NCBI GenBank assembly: GCA_015655355.1
Contig: JAATFG010000016.1
Span: forward strand, 1 to 64,000
Length of the DNA stretch: 64,000 nt
Direction of reading: 5' to 3'
DNA from: Lysobacterales bacterium
GTDB taxonomy: Bacteria > Pseudomonadota > Gammaproteobacteria > Xanthomonadales > Xanthomonadaceae
Translations under genes and position numbers: made by a program
Shown here: piece by piece, positions 1 through 10,342 of the stretch
Layout of the letters: the number at the start of each line of letters is the position of its first letter
Numbering within the stretch: position 1 is the stretch's first letter
The notes under the pieces: model-generated
The model's database searches: none
Told to the model about the DNA's origin: nothing
Seen by the model: only the letters and a program-made list of their open reading frames with translations

Positions 1-540
1 GTGATTCCCGAAGGCAAGACGATGTGCAGCCTGTGCTCGCGCCTGCGCCGCGGCGCGCTGTATGCGTATGCCGAGGAGAACGGCTTCAGCAAGATCGCGC
101 TCGGCCACCACCGCGACGACATGGTCGCCACGTTCTTCATGAACCTGTTCCACCACGCCAAGCTCGGCGGCATGCCGCCGAAGCTGCTGTCCGACGACGG
201 CAGGCACGTCGTCATCCGTCCGCTGGCCTACGTGCGCGAGGCGGACATCGTCGAGTACGCGAACGCACGCCAATTCCCGATCATCCCGTGCAACCTGTGC
301 GGCAGCCAGGAAAACCTGCAGCGCAAGCAGGTCGGGCTGATGATGCAACAATGGGAACGCGAGCATCCCGGCCGCATCGAACAGATTTCGCGCGCGCTGG
401 GCGACATCCGTCCATCGCAACTGGCCGACAAGAACCTGTTCGATTTCCTTTCCCTCGGCCACCGCGACGGCGCCACGCAAGCCGATGCGCATGCCTGGCT
501 CGCCGGCGAAGCGCCATCACAAGGCGACGGCAATGATTGA
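1..540 (+). CDS. ttcA: tRNA 2-thiocytidine biosynthesis protein TtcA, C-terminal part (truncated by window start)
   Basis: CSLC...[29 protein letters not shown]...[14 protein letters not shown] typical of TtcA; 5' end outside window. Confidence 0.9.
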   Translation: MIPEGKTMCSLCSRLRRGALYAYAEENGFSKIALGHHRDDMVATFFMNLFHHAKLGGMPPKLLSDDGRHVVIRPLAYVREADIVEYANARQFPIIPCNLCGSQENLQRKQVGLMMQQWEREHPGRIEQISRALGDIRPSQLADKNLFDFLSLGHRDGATQADAHAWLAGEAPSQGDGND

Positions 541-544
541 AGTC

Positions 545-637
545 GTCATACCGGCGCACGCCGGTATCCAGCGGCTTTCGTGACCCAATCCAACACTTTC
601 AGAAAAGGCACTGGATTCCGGCTTTCGCCGGAATGAC
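545..637. repeat. REP/BIME-like inverted repeat pair
   Basis: GTCATACCGGCGCACGCCGGTATCCAG (545-571) and CTGGATTCCGGCTTTCGCCGGAATGAC (611-637) are inverted copies, each itself a hairpin. Confidence 0.75.
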
Positions 638-644
638 AAACAAC

Positions 645-1547
645 ATGTTCTTCAAGAATCTCACTTTTTTCCGCTTCAATCCCGCCCTCGATTTCAGCAA
701 GCTCGACGAACAGTTGCCCGAAGTGGCGCTCAAGCCGGTCGGGCTGCTGGAACTTTCCTCGCGCGGCTTCGTCTCGCCGTTCGGGCGCGACGAACAGGGC
801 CTCTCGCATCGCGTCAACGACGCGATATGGCTTTCCATCGGCGGCGAAGACCGCATTCTTCCCGCTGCGGTCATCAACGACGTGCTGGCGAAAAAAATCG
901 CCGAACTGGAAGCGAAGAACGGCCGTCGCCCCGGCGGCAAGATGCGCAAGCAGCTCAAGGACGAAATCGTCCACGACCTGTTGCCTCGCGCCTTCGTCAA
1001 ACCCTCGCGCACCGATGCGCTGCTGGATTTGTCGCACGGCATCGTCGCAGTGAATACTGCGTCGAAAAAAAGCGGCGAGAACATCGTCTCGGAAATCCGC
1101 CGCGCGCTCGGCTCGTTCCCGGCGCTGCCGCTGAATGCCGAAGTCGCGCCGCGTTCGATCCTGACCGGCTGGGTCGCCGGCGAAGCACTGCCGGAAGGCC
1201 TGTCGCTGGGCGAGGAAGTGGAATTGAAAGACCCGATCGACGGCGGCGCGGTGGTGAAGTGCCAGAACCAGGAACTGGCCAGCGACGAGATCGCCAAGCA
1301 CCTCGAAGCCGGCAAGCAGGTCACCAGGCTCGCGCTCAACCTCGACGACCACGTTTCCTTCGTGCTCGGCGAGGATCTGGGCGTGCGCAAGTTCAAGCTG
1401 CTCGACGGTGCGGTCGATCAACTGGAAAACACCGAGCGCGACGACCTGCGCGCCGAACTCGACGCACGCTTCGTGCTGATGGCCGGCGAGGTGAAACGCC
1501 TGTTCGACGTGCTGGAAAAGGCGTTGAAACTCAGCAAGGTGGAATAA
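645..1547 (+). CDS. rdgC: recombination-associated protein RdgC
   Basis: MFFKNLTFFRFNPALDF... RdgC-like; start placed at internal ATG 645, downstream of the repeat. Confidence 0.9.
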   Translation: MFFKNLTFFRFNPALDFSKLDEQLPEVALKPVGLLELSSRGFVSPFGRDEQGLSHRVNDAIWLSIGGEDRILPAAVINDVLAKKIAELEAKNGRRPGGKMRKQLKDEIVHDLLPRAFVKPSRTDALLDLSHGIVAVNTASKKSGENIVSEIRRALGSFPALPLNAEVAPRSILTGWVAGEALPEGLSLGEEVELKDPIDGGAVVKCQNQELASDEIAKHLEAGKQVTRLALNLDDHVSFVLGEDLGVRKFKLLDGAVDQLENTERDDLRAELDARFVLMAGEVKRLFDVLEKALKLSKVE

Positions 1548-1555
1548 TCCCGCGC

Positions 1556-1636
1556 GTCGTCCCGGCGCAAGCCGGAACCCGGCGCCTGCGGATTTTCGCC
1601 GCAAGGCATTGGATCCCGGCTTTCGCCGGGATGACG
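1556..1636. repeat. REP/BIME-like inverted repeat pair (second copy)
   Basis: GTCGTCCCGGCGCAAGCCGGAACCCGG ... TTGGATCCCGGCTTTCGCCGGGATGACGGC, same family as 545-637. Confidence 0.75.
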
Positions 1637-1656
1637 GCACAAGTACCATCCTGCGC

Positions 1657-2442
1657 ATGTTCTCCGCACTGTTTTCGCCCAAGCCACAACGCGTGTCGCG
1701 CCCGATCGAGCGCGACACGGTCATGCTGGCGCTGGCCGACGGGCGCGAAATCGAAATCCGGCGCGTGCGCGACCCGCGCGCAAAACGCATTCGCTTGAGC
1801 ATCGACGAACGCGGCGTGCGCCTGACCATTCCGGCCCGCGCCAGCCTCAAGGCCGGACACGAATTCCTGCTCCTGCACCGCGACTGGCTGGCCGCGCAAC
1901 TGGCGCTGCACCACGACGAAACCGGCAGCGCGCCGTTGCAGCGCGGCGTCACCATCGCGTTGCCGCTGCGCAGCAATGACGTGCCGCTGCATTGGCACGA
2001 AGGCCGTTTTTCGAGGCTGGAATTGATCGATGGCGGACTGCACTTTCACCTGCCCGCGCGCGCCGGCGACGCGGCGATGCGGCGCGCGCTGCGCGAGTTC
2101 TACGAGGCGCAGGCGCGCAGCGACATCGGCCAATGGCTGCCGAAATACTTGTCCGGCCTGCCGCAGGCGCCGCGGCAAATCCGCTTCAAGATGATCTCGA
2201 CGCTGTGGGGCTCGCTGGCGCCGGATGCGTCGATGACGCTGGACCTGGCGCTGGTGCTCGGCTGTCCCGCCGCGTTCGAATACGTGCTGGTCCACGAGCT
2301 GTGCCACCTGCTGCACCGCGACCATTCGCCGCGGTTCTGGCGCGAAGTGGAATTGCGTTTCCCGGCATGGCGCGAACAGCGCGACTACTTCCACGCCGAA
2401 GGCAGGCGCCTGAAGGCGCGCCTGCGCGCGCTGCTCGGCTGA
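1657..2442 (+). CDS. YgjP-like M48/SprT-family metallopeptidase domain protein (DUF45)
   Basis: VLVHELCHLLHRDHSPRFW zinc-binding motif and RRVRDPRAKRIRLSID N-terminus. Confidence 0.85.
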   Translation: MFSALFSPKPQRVSRPIERDTVMLALADGREIEIRRVRDPRAKRIRLSIDERGVRLTIPARASLKAGHEFLLLHRDWLAAQLALHHDETGSAPLQRGVTIALPLRSNDVPLHWHEGRFSRLELIDGGLHFHLPARAGDAAMRRALREFYEAQARSDIGQWLPKYLSGLPQAPRQIRFKMISTLWGSLAPDASMTLDLALVLGCPAAFEYVLVHELCHLLHRDHSPRFWREVELRFPAWREQRDYFHAEGRRLKARLRALLG

Positions 2443-2448
2443 GCCGGC

Positions 2449-3444
2449 TCAGGCCGGCGCGTGCACCAGCGCGGCCAGCGCATCGGCGTGCATCGGCGAA
2501 TCGTTGAGGCACGGGATGTAGCGCAGTTCGCCGCCTTGCGCCTTGAACCGGCCGGCGTAGGTGATGGCGATTTCCTCCAGCGTTTCCAGGCAATCGACCG
2601 CGAAGCCGGGACAAACCACGTCGACCTGCTTCATGCCGCGATCGGCCAGCTGCTTCAGCACCGCGTCGGTCGCCGGCTCCAGCCATTTCTCCTTGCCGAA
2701 GCGCGACTGGAAGCTCAACGAATACTGTTCGCGCGACAGTCCCAGCGCCTGCGCGATCGCCGCGACGCTGGCTTCGACGCGTTGCGGATACGGGTCGCCG
2801 TTCGCGGCCACGCGCTGCGGCAGGCCGTGGAAGGAAAACAGCAGGTGTTCGCCGTTGCCGCGCTGCGCGCGCCATTGCCGGATGGAGGCGGCCACCGCAT
2901 CGACCCAATGCGCATCGGTCGCATAATCCTCGACGCAGCGCAGCTCGAAGCCATCGGCCAGTTCGCGCACGCGCTCGATCACGGTCAAGGTGGTGGTGGT
3001 CGAATACTGCGGGTACAGCGGCAGCACGACGAGCCTGCGCACGCCTTCGCCCCGCAGTTTCCGCAGCGTGTCCGGCAGCGACGGCTGGCCGTAGCGCATC
3101 GCGAATTCGACGCGCAACCGCGGCAAGCGTTGCTGCAACGCGGCGGCGAGGCGGCGCGTGTGCACCAGCAGCGGCGAGCCTTCGTCCAGCCAGACCTGGG
3201 CGTACTTGCGTGCAGACCGCGGCCCGCGCAGCGGCAGGACCAGCCCGTGCAGCAGCGGCCACCAGAGCAGGCGCGGGATCGACACCACGCGCGGATCGCC
3301 GAGGAATTCGCCAAGGTATGCGCGCACCGCGCGCGGCGTCGGCGCATCCGGCGTGCCGAGGTTGACCAGCAGCAAGGCACTGCGGCCCGCGCGCGCATTT
3401 TCGTCGACCGTCGTGGCTGGCCGGGGTTCGCTGGCATTCGACAT
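2449..3444 (-). CDS. hemH: ferrochelatase
   Basis: ALLLVNLGTPDAPTPRAVRAYLGEFLGDPRVV... and LLFSFHGLPQR. Confidence 0.95.
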   Translation of the reverse strand: MSNASEPRPATTVDENARAGRSALLLVNLGTPDAPTPRAVRAYLGEFLGDPRVVSIPRLLWWPLLHGLVLPLRGPRSARKYAQVWLDEGSPLLVHTRRLAAALQQRLPRLRVEFAMRYGQPSLPDTLRKLRGEGVRRLVVLPLYPQYSTTTTLTVIERVRELADGFELRCVEDYATDAHWVDAVAASIRQWRAQRGNGEHLLFSFHGLPQRVAANGDPYPQRVEASVAAIAQALGLSREQYSLSFQSRFGKEKWLEPATDAVLKQLADRGMKQVDVVCPGFAVDCLETLEEIAITYAGRFKAQGGELRYIPCLNDSPMHADALAALVHAPA

Positions 3445-3617
3445 CCGCGCATTGTCGCAGATGGCTTCGGCGGGCGCCGGACGCGGCCGTGCAACTGCGA
3501 CACAGCACGCGTTATCGGCAAGGTGCGCGCGCGGGTTCATTGCCTCTTCATTGCCCTGGGCCTAGCTTCGCGGCAAAGCATTCCAATATCGTCGTTCGCA
3601 ATTTCGGGAGTCCGGCC

Positions 3618-4499
3618 ATGAATCGTTCGTTGCGCACCGCGCTGCTGCCCCTCGCTGTTTTCGTCGGTTTGACCGCCACCGTCGCCGCGCCGGCCTTCGC
3701 CGGGCAGAAGGAGGACGCGCGCGCGCAAAACGCCACGCGCGTGCTCGACGACATCCGCCACATGCCCGACGGCGGCCTGCCGGACAAGCTGCTCGACGAT
3801 GCCCACGCGATCGTGGTGATCCCGGACATGGTCAAGGTCGGCCTGATCCTCGGCGGGCGCGGCGGCCGCGGCCTGCTGGCGGTGAAGAATTCCGACGGCA
3901 CCTGGTCGCAGCCGGTGTTCGTCAAGATCGCCGGCGGCAGCATCGGCTGGCAGGCCGGCGTGCAATCGGCCGACGTGGTGCTGGTGTTCCGCAACGACCG
4001 CTCGCTGGAAAGCATCGTCAACGGCAAGTTCACCCTCGGCGCCGATGCCGGCGTCGCCGCCGGCCCGGTCGGGCGCAATGCGCAAGCCGCGACCGATGGC
4101 CAGTTGAAGGCGGAAATCTGGTCGTGGAGCCGCGCCCGTGGCTTGTTCGCCGGCGTCGCCCTCGACGGCGCGGTGCTGTCGATCGACGACGACGCCAACG
4201 CCGCGGTCTACGGCACCAGCCTGACCCCGCGCGCGATCCTCGAAAACCGCGAGAAGGCCCCATCCAGCGCCGTGGTCTCGTTCCGCGACGAGCTGGAGGA
4301 AGCCACCTACGCCGCGCGCAATGGACACGCCAGCAACACCAAGCCGGCAGTCACTTCCGGCACCCCGGTCGCGTCGCCGACGTCCACCACCGCGCCCGCC
4401 GCGCCGGCGTCTGTGCAAGTGCAGACGCAACAGGCGCAGGGCTTCCAGCCGGCCGACAACGGCGACGTGCATACCGAGGCACTCAAGCCCACGCCGTGA
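3618..4499 (+). CDS. SYLF/Ysc84 lipid-binding domain protein with signal peptide
   Basis: IVVIPDMVKVGLILGGRGGRGLL...GVAAGPVGRNAQAATD...AEIWSWSRARGLFAGVALDGA. Confidence 0.85.
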   Translation: MNRSLRTALLPLAVFVGLTATVAAPAFAGQKEDARAQNATRVLDDIRHMPDGGLPDKLLDDAHAIVVIPDMVKVGLILGGRGGRGLLAVKNSDGTWSQPVFVKIAGGSIGWQAGVQSADVVLVFRNDRSLESIVNGKFTLGADAGVAAGPVGRNAQAATDGQLKAEIWSWSRARGLFAGVALDGAVLSIDDDANAAVYGTSLTPRAILENREKAPSSAVVSFRDELEEATYAARNGHASNTKPAVTSGTPVASPTSTTAPAAPASVQVQTQQAQGFQPADNGDVHTEALKPTP

Positions 4500-4591
4500 G
4501 CCGCATTCCTGACGTCTGAAACAGGTTTCCCCGGGGGCCGAACGCGCTATGCTGAAGGCCCCTCTTTTTTCCACGCGCAGGCGTTCTCATC

Positions 4592-4819
4592 ATGGGCGGT
4601 TTGAGCATTTGGCATTGGCTGATCGTGCTGGTCATCGTGGTGCTGATCTTCGGCACCAAGAAGCTGAGCAACGTGGGCAAGGACTTGGGCGACGCCGTGC
4701 ACCAGTTCAAGAAGGGCTTGAGCGGCGATGACGACAAGCCGCAGGACAAGCTGGCCGACTCGTCGCACGACGGCGCGCAGGCGTCGAAGCCGAACGACAA
4801 CAGCAACCCGCCGCAATAA
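4592..4819 (+). CDS. tatA: Sec-independent protein translocase TatA
   Basis: [33 protein letters not shown]; followed by tatB and tatC. Confidence 0.95.
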   Translation: MGGLSIWHWLIVLVIVVLIFGTKKLSNVGKDLGDAVHQFKKGLSGDDDKPQDKLADSSHDGAQASKPNDNSNPPQ

Positions 4820-4843
4820 GCGCGCCGGCGACGGCTTCGCGCC

Positions 4844-5224
4844 ATGTTCGAGATCGGTTTCAGCGAAATGCTGGTCATCGCGGTGGTGGCCCTGGTGGTG
4901 CTCGGCCCCGAGCGCCTGCCCAAGGCCGCGCGCTTCGCCGGCCTGTGGATCCGCCGCGCACGCGCGCACTGGGATTCGGTCAAGAGCGAGCTGGAACGCG
5001 AACTGGCCGCCGAGGACATCAAGCGCAACATCGCCGATACCGAAAAGGCGATCCGCGAAGGCCAGTTCCGGCTGCAGCAGCAATTGCAGGAGACCGCCGC
5101 CACGGTTGAGGCCAGCGCCGCGGAAGTGAAGTCCGGACTCGACGCGACCGCGGCCATCGACAAGCCGCAGACCGGGCCGCTGGCAGGAACGTCGCCGGCC
5201 GAACAGCACAACGACGCGGCATGA
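4844..5224 (+). CDS. tatB: Sec-independent protein translocase TatB
   Basis: [30 protein letters not shown]. Confidence 0.95.
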   Translation: MFEIGFSEMLVIAVVALVVLGPERLPKAARFAGLWIRRARAHWDSVKSELERELAAEDIKRNIADTEKAIREGQFRLQQQLQETAATVEASAAEVKSGLDATAAIDKPQTGPLAGTSPAEQHNDAA

Positions 5225-5973
5225 ACGACGCGAGCGAACCGCAGGCGGCCCAGACATCGGGCGAGTCCAGCCTGATCGAACACCTGCTCGAACTGCGCAC
5301 GCGCTTGCTGCGCGCGATCGTCGGCATCGGCGTGGTCCTGGTCGCGCTGCTGCCGTTCACCCGCAAGCTGTACGACGCGCTGGCGCATCCGCTGGTCGCG
5401 CGCCTGCCGCAAGGCCAGCATTTCATCGCGCTCAATCCGGCCGGCGCGTTCTTCGCGCCGTTGAAGCTGACCAGCTTCATCGCGTTGTTCATCGCCGCGC
5501 CGTGGGTGCTGTACCAGCTATGGGCGTTCGTCGCGCCCGGCCTGTACCAGCGCGAGCGCAGCCTCGCCAAGCCGATCCTCGTCTCGGCGGTGGCGCTGTT
5601 CTACGCCGGTTGCGCGTTCGCCTACTTCATCGTGCTGCCGAACGTGTTCCGCTTCCTGGTGTTGTTCAGCCCGTCGGCGATCGCGATCACCCCGGACGCC
5701 AACGCCTATCTCGATTTCGTGATGGTGATCTTCTTCGCCTTCGGCCTGAGCTTCGAGTTGCCGGTGGCGCTGGTGATCCTCGTCCTACTCGGCTGGGTCA
5801 CCCCGCAACAACTGCGCGACGTGCGCGGCTACGCCATCGTCGGCATCTTCGTCCTCGCCGCGGTGATCACCCCGCCGGACGTGGTCTCGCAGCTGATGCT
5901 CGCCCTGCCGATGTGCGCGCTGTACGAAATCGGCATCCTCGCTGCCGCCAGCATGGCGAAAAAAGCGGCATAG
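5221..5973 (+). CDS. tatC: Sec-independent protein translocase TatC
   Basis: [16 protein letters not shown]...; multi-TM; 4-nt overlap with tatB. Confidence 0.95.
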   Translation: MNDASEPQAAQTSGESSLIEHLLELRTRLLRAIVGIGVVLVALLPFTRKLYDALAHPLVARLPQGQHFIALNPAGAFFAPLKLTSFIALFIAAPWVLYQLWAFVAPGLYQRERSLAKPILVSAVALFYAGCAFAYFIVLPNVFRFLVLFSPSAIAITPDANAYLDFVMVIFFAFGLSFELPVALVILVLLGWVTPQQLRDVRGYAIVGIFVLAAVITPPDVVSQLMLALPMCALYEIGILAAASMAKKAA

Positions 5974-6014
5974 CGCCGCGACAAGGCTTAACATCGCCGG
6001 CGGGGAGGGAAATC

Positions 6015-8330
6015 ATGACGCAAGCACCGCTCGGCATGGCGCAATCCGCGACGACCGCGACCGACCCGGTGTGCGGGATGACGGTCGACGTCAACGCCGG
6101 CAAACCCGGTGCCGAACACGACGGCGCCACGTACTGGTTCTGCAGCGAAGGCTGCAAGGCCAAGTTCCTCGCCGATCCGCAGAAATACCTCGCGCCGAAA
6201 ACCGCAATCGCCACGCCGGTCGCGATGCCGAAAGGCACCGTCTACGTCTGCCCGATGGACCCGGAAGTGCGCAGCGACAAGCCCGGCCCGTGCCCGATCT
6301 GCGGCATGGCGCTGGAGCCGGAAATGCCGTCGGTCGACGAAGCAGAGAATCCCGAGCTGCGCGACTTCCGCCGCCGCTTCTGGTTCACCCTGCCGCTGAC
6401 CGTCGCGGTGTTCGTGCTGGCGATGGGTTCAATGCTCGGCTTCGCGCCACTGGCCGCAAACGTGCGCGTCTGGGTCGAAGCGGCATTGAGCGCACCGGTG
6501 GTGCTGTGGGCCGGCTGGCCGTTCCTGCACCGCTGCGTGGTGTCGATCAGGACGCGGCATCCGAACATGTGGACGCTGATCGGCCTGGGAGTGACCGCCG
6601 CCTTCGTCTACAGCCTGGCCACGCTGCTGCTGCCGCATGCGCATGCCATGCATGACGCCGCTTCCGGCCATGTCTATTTCGAAGCCGCGGCGGTGATCGT
6701 CTCGCTGACCCTGCTCGGCCAGATCATGGAGCTGCGTGCGCGTTCGCGTACCGCGTCGGCGTTGAAGGCATTGCTCAAGCTCGCGCCGCAAGTCGCGCAC
6801 CGCGTGCGCGCCGACGGCCGCGAGGAGGACGTGGCGCTGGACCGGTTGCGCCCCGGCGACACCCTGCGCGTGCGCCCCGGCGAGAAAGTGCCGGTCGATG
6901 GCAGCGTGCTCGAGGGCGGCAGCGAACTCGACGAATCGATGCTCACCGGCGAGCCGATGCCGGTGGCCAAGCGCGGCGGCGACGCGCTGATCGGCGCCAG
7001 CCTCAACGTCGGCGGCGGCGCGCTGCTGATGCGCGTGGACAAGGTGGGCGAAAACACCATGCTCGCGCGGATCGTGCAGATGGTCGCGCAGGCGCAGCGT
7101 TCGCGCGCGCCGTTGCAGAAGCTCGCCGACACCGTCGCCTACTGGTTCGTGCTCGCGGTGGTCGCCATCGCACTGGCCACGCTGCTGGCGTGGGGCGTCT
7201 TCGCGCACGCATGGCTGTTCGGCCTGACCGGCGCGGTCAGCGTGCTGATCATCGCCTGCCCGTGCGCGCTGGGTTTGGCCACGCCGATGTCGATCATGGT
7301 CGCGATGGGCCGCGCCGCGCGCGAAGGCGTGCTGTTCCGCGATGCCGAGGCAATCGAACGCCTGCGCGGCATCGATACGCTGGTCGTCGACAAGACTGGC
7401 ACGCTCACCGCCGGCCGCCCCGCGTTCGCCGACCTCGCCGTGGTCGGCGCGGAATGGCCGGGCAACGAAATCCTGCGCCTCGCGGCCAGCCTCGAAGTGT
7501 CCAGCGAGCATCCGCTCGCGCGCGGCATCGTGGCCGAAGCGCGCAAGCGCGGCCTGGCGCTGCAGCCGGCGCTGGATTTCCAGTCGCAGGGCGGCGTCGG
7601 CGTGCGCGGCACGGTCAACGGTTCGCGCGTTGCGCTCGGCAACGCGGCGTGGATGCGCGAACGCGGCATCGACCCGGCCCTGCTCGGCACCCGCCGCGAT
7701 CCGCGCCGCGGCGCCGGCGCATCGGTCGTGTTCGTTTCGGTCGACGAAAAACTGGCCGGGCGCATCGTCCTCGCCGACCCGATCAAGCATTCGACGCCGG
7801 CGGCGATCGATGCGCTCAAGCGCGCCGGCCTGCGCATCGTGATGGCCTCCGGCGATGGCATCGCGACCGCGCGCGCGGTGGCCGACACCCTCGGCATCGA
7901 CGAGGCGCACGGCGAAGTGCGCCCGCAGGACAAGCTCGACCTGGTGCAAAAGCTGCAGGCGCAGGGCCGCAAGGTGGCGATGGCCGGCGACGGCATCAAC
8001 GACGCGCCCGCGCTGGCCGGCGCGGACGTGGGCATCGCGATGGGCAACGGCACCGACGTCGCGCTCGATTCGGCGCAGGTCGCGCTGGTCAAGGGCGACC
8101 TGCGCGGCATCGCCAGGGCGATGCGCATCTCGCGCGCGACCGTGGCGAACATGCGCCAGAACCTCGGCTTCGCCCTGGTCTACAACGCGCTAGGCATCCC
8201 GCTCGCCGCCGGCGTGCTGCACGTGTTCGGCGGGCCACTGCTCGACCCGATGATCGCCGCGCTGGCGATGAGCCTGAGCAGCGTTTCGGTCGTCGCCAAC
8301 GCGCTGCGCCTGAACTGGAAACAGGTCTGA
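6015..8330 (+). CDS. copper/heavy-metal P1B-type ATPase with N-terminal YHS and heavy-metal-binding domains
   Basis: DPVCGM...YWFCSEGC (YHS), YVCPMDPEV...[38 protein letters not shown]. Confidence 0.92.
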   Translation: MTQAPLGMAQSATTATDPVCGMTVDVNAGKPGAEHDGATYWFCSEGCKAKFLADPQKYLAPKTAIATPVAMPKGTVYVCPMDPEVRSDKPGPCPICGMALEPEMPSVDEAENPELRDFRRRFWFTLPLTVAVFVLAMGSMLGFAPLAANVRVWVEAALSAPVVLWAGWPFLHRCVVSIRTRHPNMWTLIGLGVTAAFVYSLATLLLPHAHAMHDAASGHVYFEAAAVIVSLTLLGQIMELRARSRTASALKALLKLAPQVAHRVRADGREEDVALDRLRPGDTLRVRPGEKVPVDGSVLEGGSELDESMLTGEPMPVAKRGGDALIGASLNVGGGALLMRVDKVGENTMLARIVQMVAQAQRSRAPLQKLADTVAYWFVLAVVAIALATLLAWGVFAHAWLFGLTGAVSVLIIACPCALGLATPMSIMVAMGRAAREGVLFRDAEAIERLRGIDTLVVDKTGTLTAGRPAFADLAVVGAEWPGNEILRLAASLEVSSEHPLARGIVAEARKRGLALQPALDFQSQGGVGVRGTVNGSRVALGNAAWMRERGIDPALLGTRRDPRRGAGASVVFVSVDEKLAGRIVLADPIKHSTPAAIDALKRAGLRIVMASGDGIATARAVADTLGIDEAHGEVRPQDKLDLVQKLQAQGRKVAMAGDGINDAPALAGADVGIAMGNGTDVALDSAQVALVKGDLRGIARAMRISRATVANMRQNLGFALVYNALGIPLAAGVLHVFGGPLLDPMIAALAMSLSSVSVVANALRLNWKQV

Positions 8331-8340
8331 ACGGGAAATA

Positions 8341-8377
8341 TGGCCATTCTGGCCAAAAAGGGTATATTGGCCTCATC
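8341..8377 (+). promoter_or_regulatory. putative promoter/operator of the Phd-Zeta-like operon
   Basis: Palindrome TGGCCATTCTGGCCA (8341-8355), -10-like TATATT (8363-8368), third TGGCC element. Confidence 0.45.
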
Positions 8378-8394
8378 CCTCACGGAGTGCCGCC

Positions 8395-8751
8395 ATGAAT
8401 GCCGCCGTCCCGCTCGCCTCCCTCGACACCCTGCCGCAAACCCCGGCTTCGGACGTGAAGAAGCTCGGCTGGCGCGGGGTGATGGCCACCGTGCAGCGCG
8501 AAGGCAAGGTCGTCGTCACCAACCACAACCGTCCCGAGGCGGTGATCCTCCCCGCCGCCGAATACACGCGCCTGCTGCAACTGCTGGGCGACGCCGGCAG
8601 CGAGGAAGAAGCCGTGCTGTCGAAGCTGCGTCGCCAGTTCGACGCGCGCCTCGCCGTGCTCGATGCGGCGGATGCGCGGGCGAAGATGCGCGACGCCTTG
8701 CGCAAGCCGCTGCGCCTGGATGGACGCGTCACCGCCGGTGAAGGCCACTGA
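8395..8751 (+). CDS. Phd/YefM-type antitoxin
   Basis: GVMATVQREGKVVVTNHNRPEAVILPAAEYTRL resembles Phd/YefM; precedes kinase ORF by 11 nt. Confidence 0.75.
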   Translation: MNAAVPLASLDTLPQTPASDVKKLGWRGVMATVQREGKVVVTNHNRPEAVILPAAEYTRLLQLLGDAGSEEEAVLSKLRRQFDARLAVLDAADARAKMRDALRKPLRLDGRVTAGEGH

Positions 8752-8762
8752 TCCGGCGCGCG

Positions 8763-9401
8763 ATGACGAGACCGGTGATCTACGTGCTTGCCGGGGTCAA
8801 TGGCGCCGGCAAGAGTTCGCTGGGCAGCCGCACCCTCACCGAGGTCGGGCTGGACTGGTTCAATCCCGACACCTTCGCCCGCCTGCTGCAACGGGAACTC
8901 GGTTGCAACCAGGAACAGGCCAATGCCGCTGCATGGCACGAGGGCATGGATCGGCTCGACGCCGCGCTTGCACGCAGGACCGATTACGCCTTCGAGACCA
9001 CGCTCGGCGGCAACACGGTACCGGCGAAGCTGCGGAAAGCGGCAACCACCCACGACGTGCTGATGTGGTTCTGCGGACTGGATGCGCCGGAACACCATCT
9101 GGCCCGGGTCCGCTTGCGCGTCGCGCAGGGTGGCCACGACATTCCCGAAGCGAAAATCCGCGAACGCTACGCGTCCTCCATCGCCAACCTGATCGGCCTG
9201 ATGCCGCACCTGTCGCAGCTGCAGGTATACGACAACAGCATCGACGCCGTGCCCGGCGCACCGATCCCCGACCCGCGCCTGCTGCTGCAAACGGAAGCCG
9301 GCCGCGTCGCCTGGCCGACGAACCCGAAAACCCTGCGCAACACGCCCGACTGGGCGAAACCGGTGCTGGAAGCGGCGTTGCAGATGGCGGCCGCGCGTTG
9401 A
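8763..9401 (+). CDS. Zeta-toxin-like P-loop kinase
   Basis: Walker A GVNGAGKSS; AFETTLGG; RVRLRVAQGGHDIPEAKIRERYASSIANL. Confidence 0.8.
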   Translation: MTRPVIYVLAGVNGAGKSSLGSRTLTEVGLDWFNPDTFARLLQRELGCNQEQANAAAWHEGMDRLDAALARRTDYAFETTLGGNTVPAKLRKAATTHDVLMWFCGLDAPEHHLARVRLRVAQGGHDIPEAKIRERYASSIANLIGLMPHLSQLQVYDNSIDAVPGAPIPDPRLLLQTEAGRVAWPTNPKTLRNTPDWAKPVLEAALQMAAAR

Positions 9402-9408
9402 GGCGCGA

Positions 9409-10296
9409 TCAAGCCTCGATCGTGTCCGGCAGCGGCGGCGGCACGGTCGATGCCGCCGCGGACGCGGCGACCAAGTCCTTCCACGCGAAGTAAGACACCG
9501 CGGCGAACAGCGGCATCAGCACGCTGAGCAGCAGCAGGTTCGAGACCACTTCGTAGGCGACGGCGCCCAGCGCCAGCCCGGCCAGGCCGGCGACGAGGGT
9601 GACCAGGGTCATCACCACGAACATCGTCACCAGGGTCAGCAGGAACAGCACGATCAGCGCCGGCAGATTGCGCAGGCTGGCCTTGAGGCTGGTGGCCATC
9701 GCGGCAAACGCCGGCGTGGCGGAAAACAGGATCTGCGGCAGGGCGACGAAGTTCAGCAGCGAGGCCACGATGCCGAGCACCACCGTCGCCAGCAGGCACA
9801 GGAACAACGCGCCCAGCGGCAGGCCGTCGAACATCACCGGATCGGGCTGGCCGCCGTTCTGCTGCACTTCCTGCAGCTTGTTGGCGACATCGACCAGTTG
9901 CTTGAGCTGGTCGACGCCGACCAGTCCCAGCAGCAGCACGGCAAGCACCAGACCGACGCCGATCTGCGGCAGCAGGGTCGCCAGGATCGAACCGTTGCGG
10001 CCGAGTTTCAGGCCTTGCCACAGTTGCGACGGCTGCACGCTGCGGCCCTGGTCGGCTTCGCGCACCGCCCAGATAAGGCCGCCGAGCAGGAACGGCCCAA
10101 GCACGGTCAGCGCCAGTTGCAGCAACAGCGCAGCGCTGCCGCCCACCACGCCGCCGACCAGCACCGGCACCACGCTCAACACGCCCCAGCTCAGGCCGAG
10201 ACCGCACAGGCCCAGCGCGTGCTTGCGCAACAGGGCGAAGGCATCGACCAACCACTGCGCACCGGCATTGGCCGGCACTTTCTTGATGTTCGGCAT
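9409..10296 (-). CDS. BPSS1780-like integral membrane protein of unknown function
   Basis: Several hydrophobic segments; N-terminal GAQWLVDAFALLRKHALG; no catalytic motif seen. Confidence 0.65.
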   Translation of the reverse strand: MPNIKKVPANAGAQWLVDAFALLRKHALGLCGLGLSWGVLSVVPVLVGGVVGGSAALLLQLALTVLGPFLLGGLIWAVREADQGRSVQPSQLWQGLKLGRNGSILATLLPQIGVGLVLAVLLLGLVGVDQLKQLVDVANKLQEVQQNGGQPDPVMFDGLPLGALFLCLLATVVLGIVASLLNFVALPQILFSATPAFAAMATSLKASLRNLPALIVLFLLTLVTMFVVMTLVTLVAGLAGLALGAVAYEVVSNLLLLSVLMPLFAAVSYFAWKDLVAASAAASTVPPPLPDTIEA

Positions 10297-10342
10297 AGTC
10301 ACTACTTGGAAAAAAACCGCGGGGAAAACGGGGAAGCCGCGC

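Noticed and set aside
546-1976. 476-aa antisense ORF overlapping rdgC
   Set aside because: Shadow of rdgC and YgjP-like gene; composition artefact
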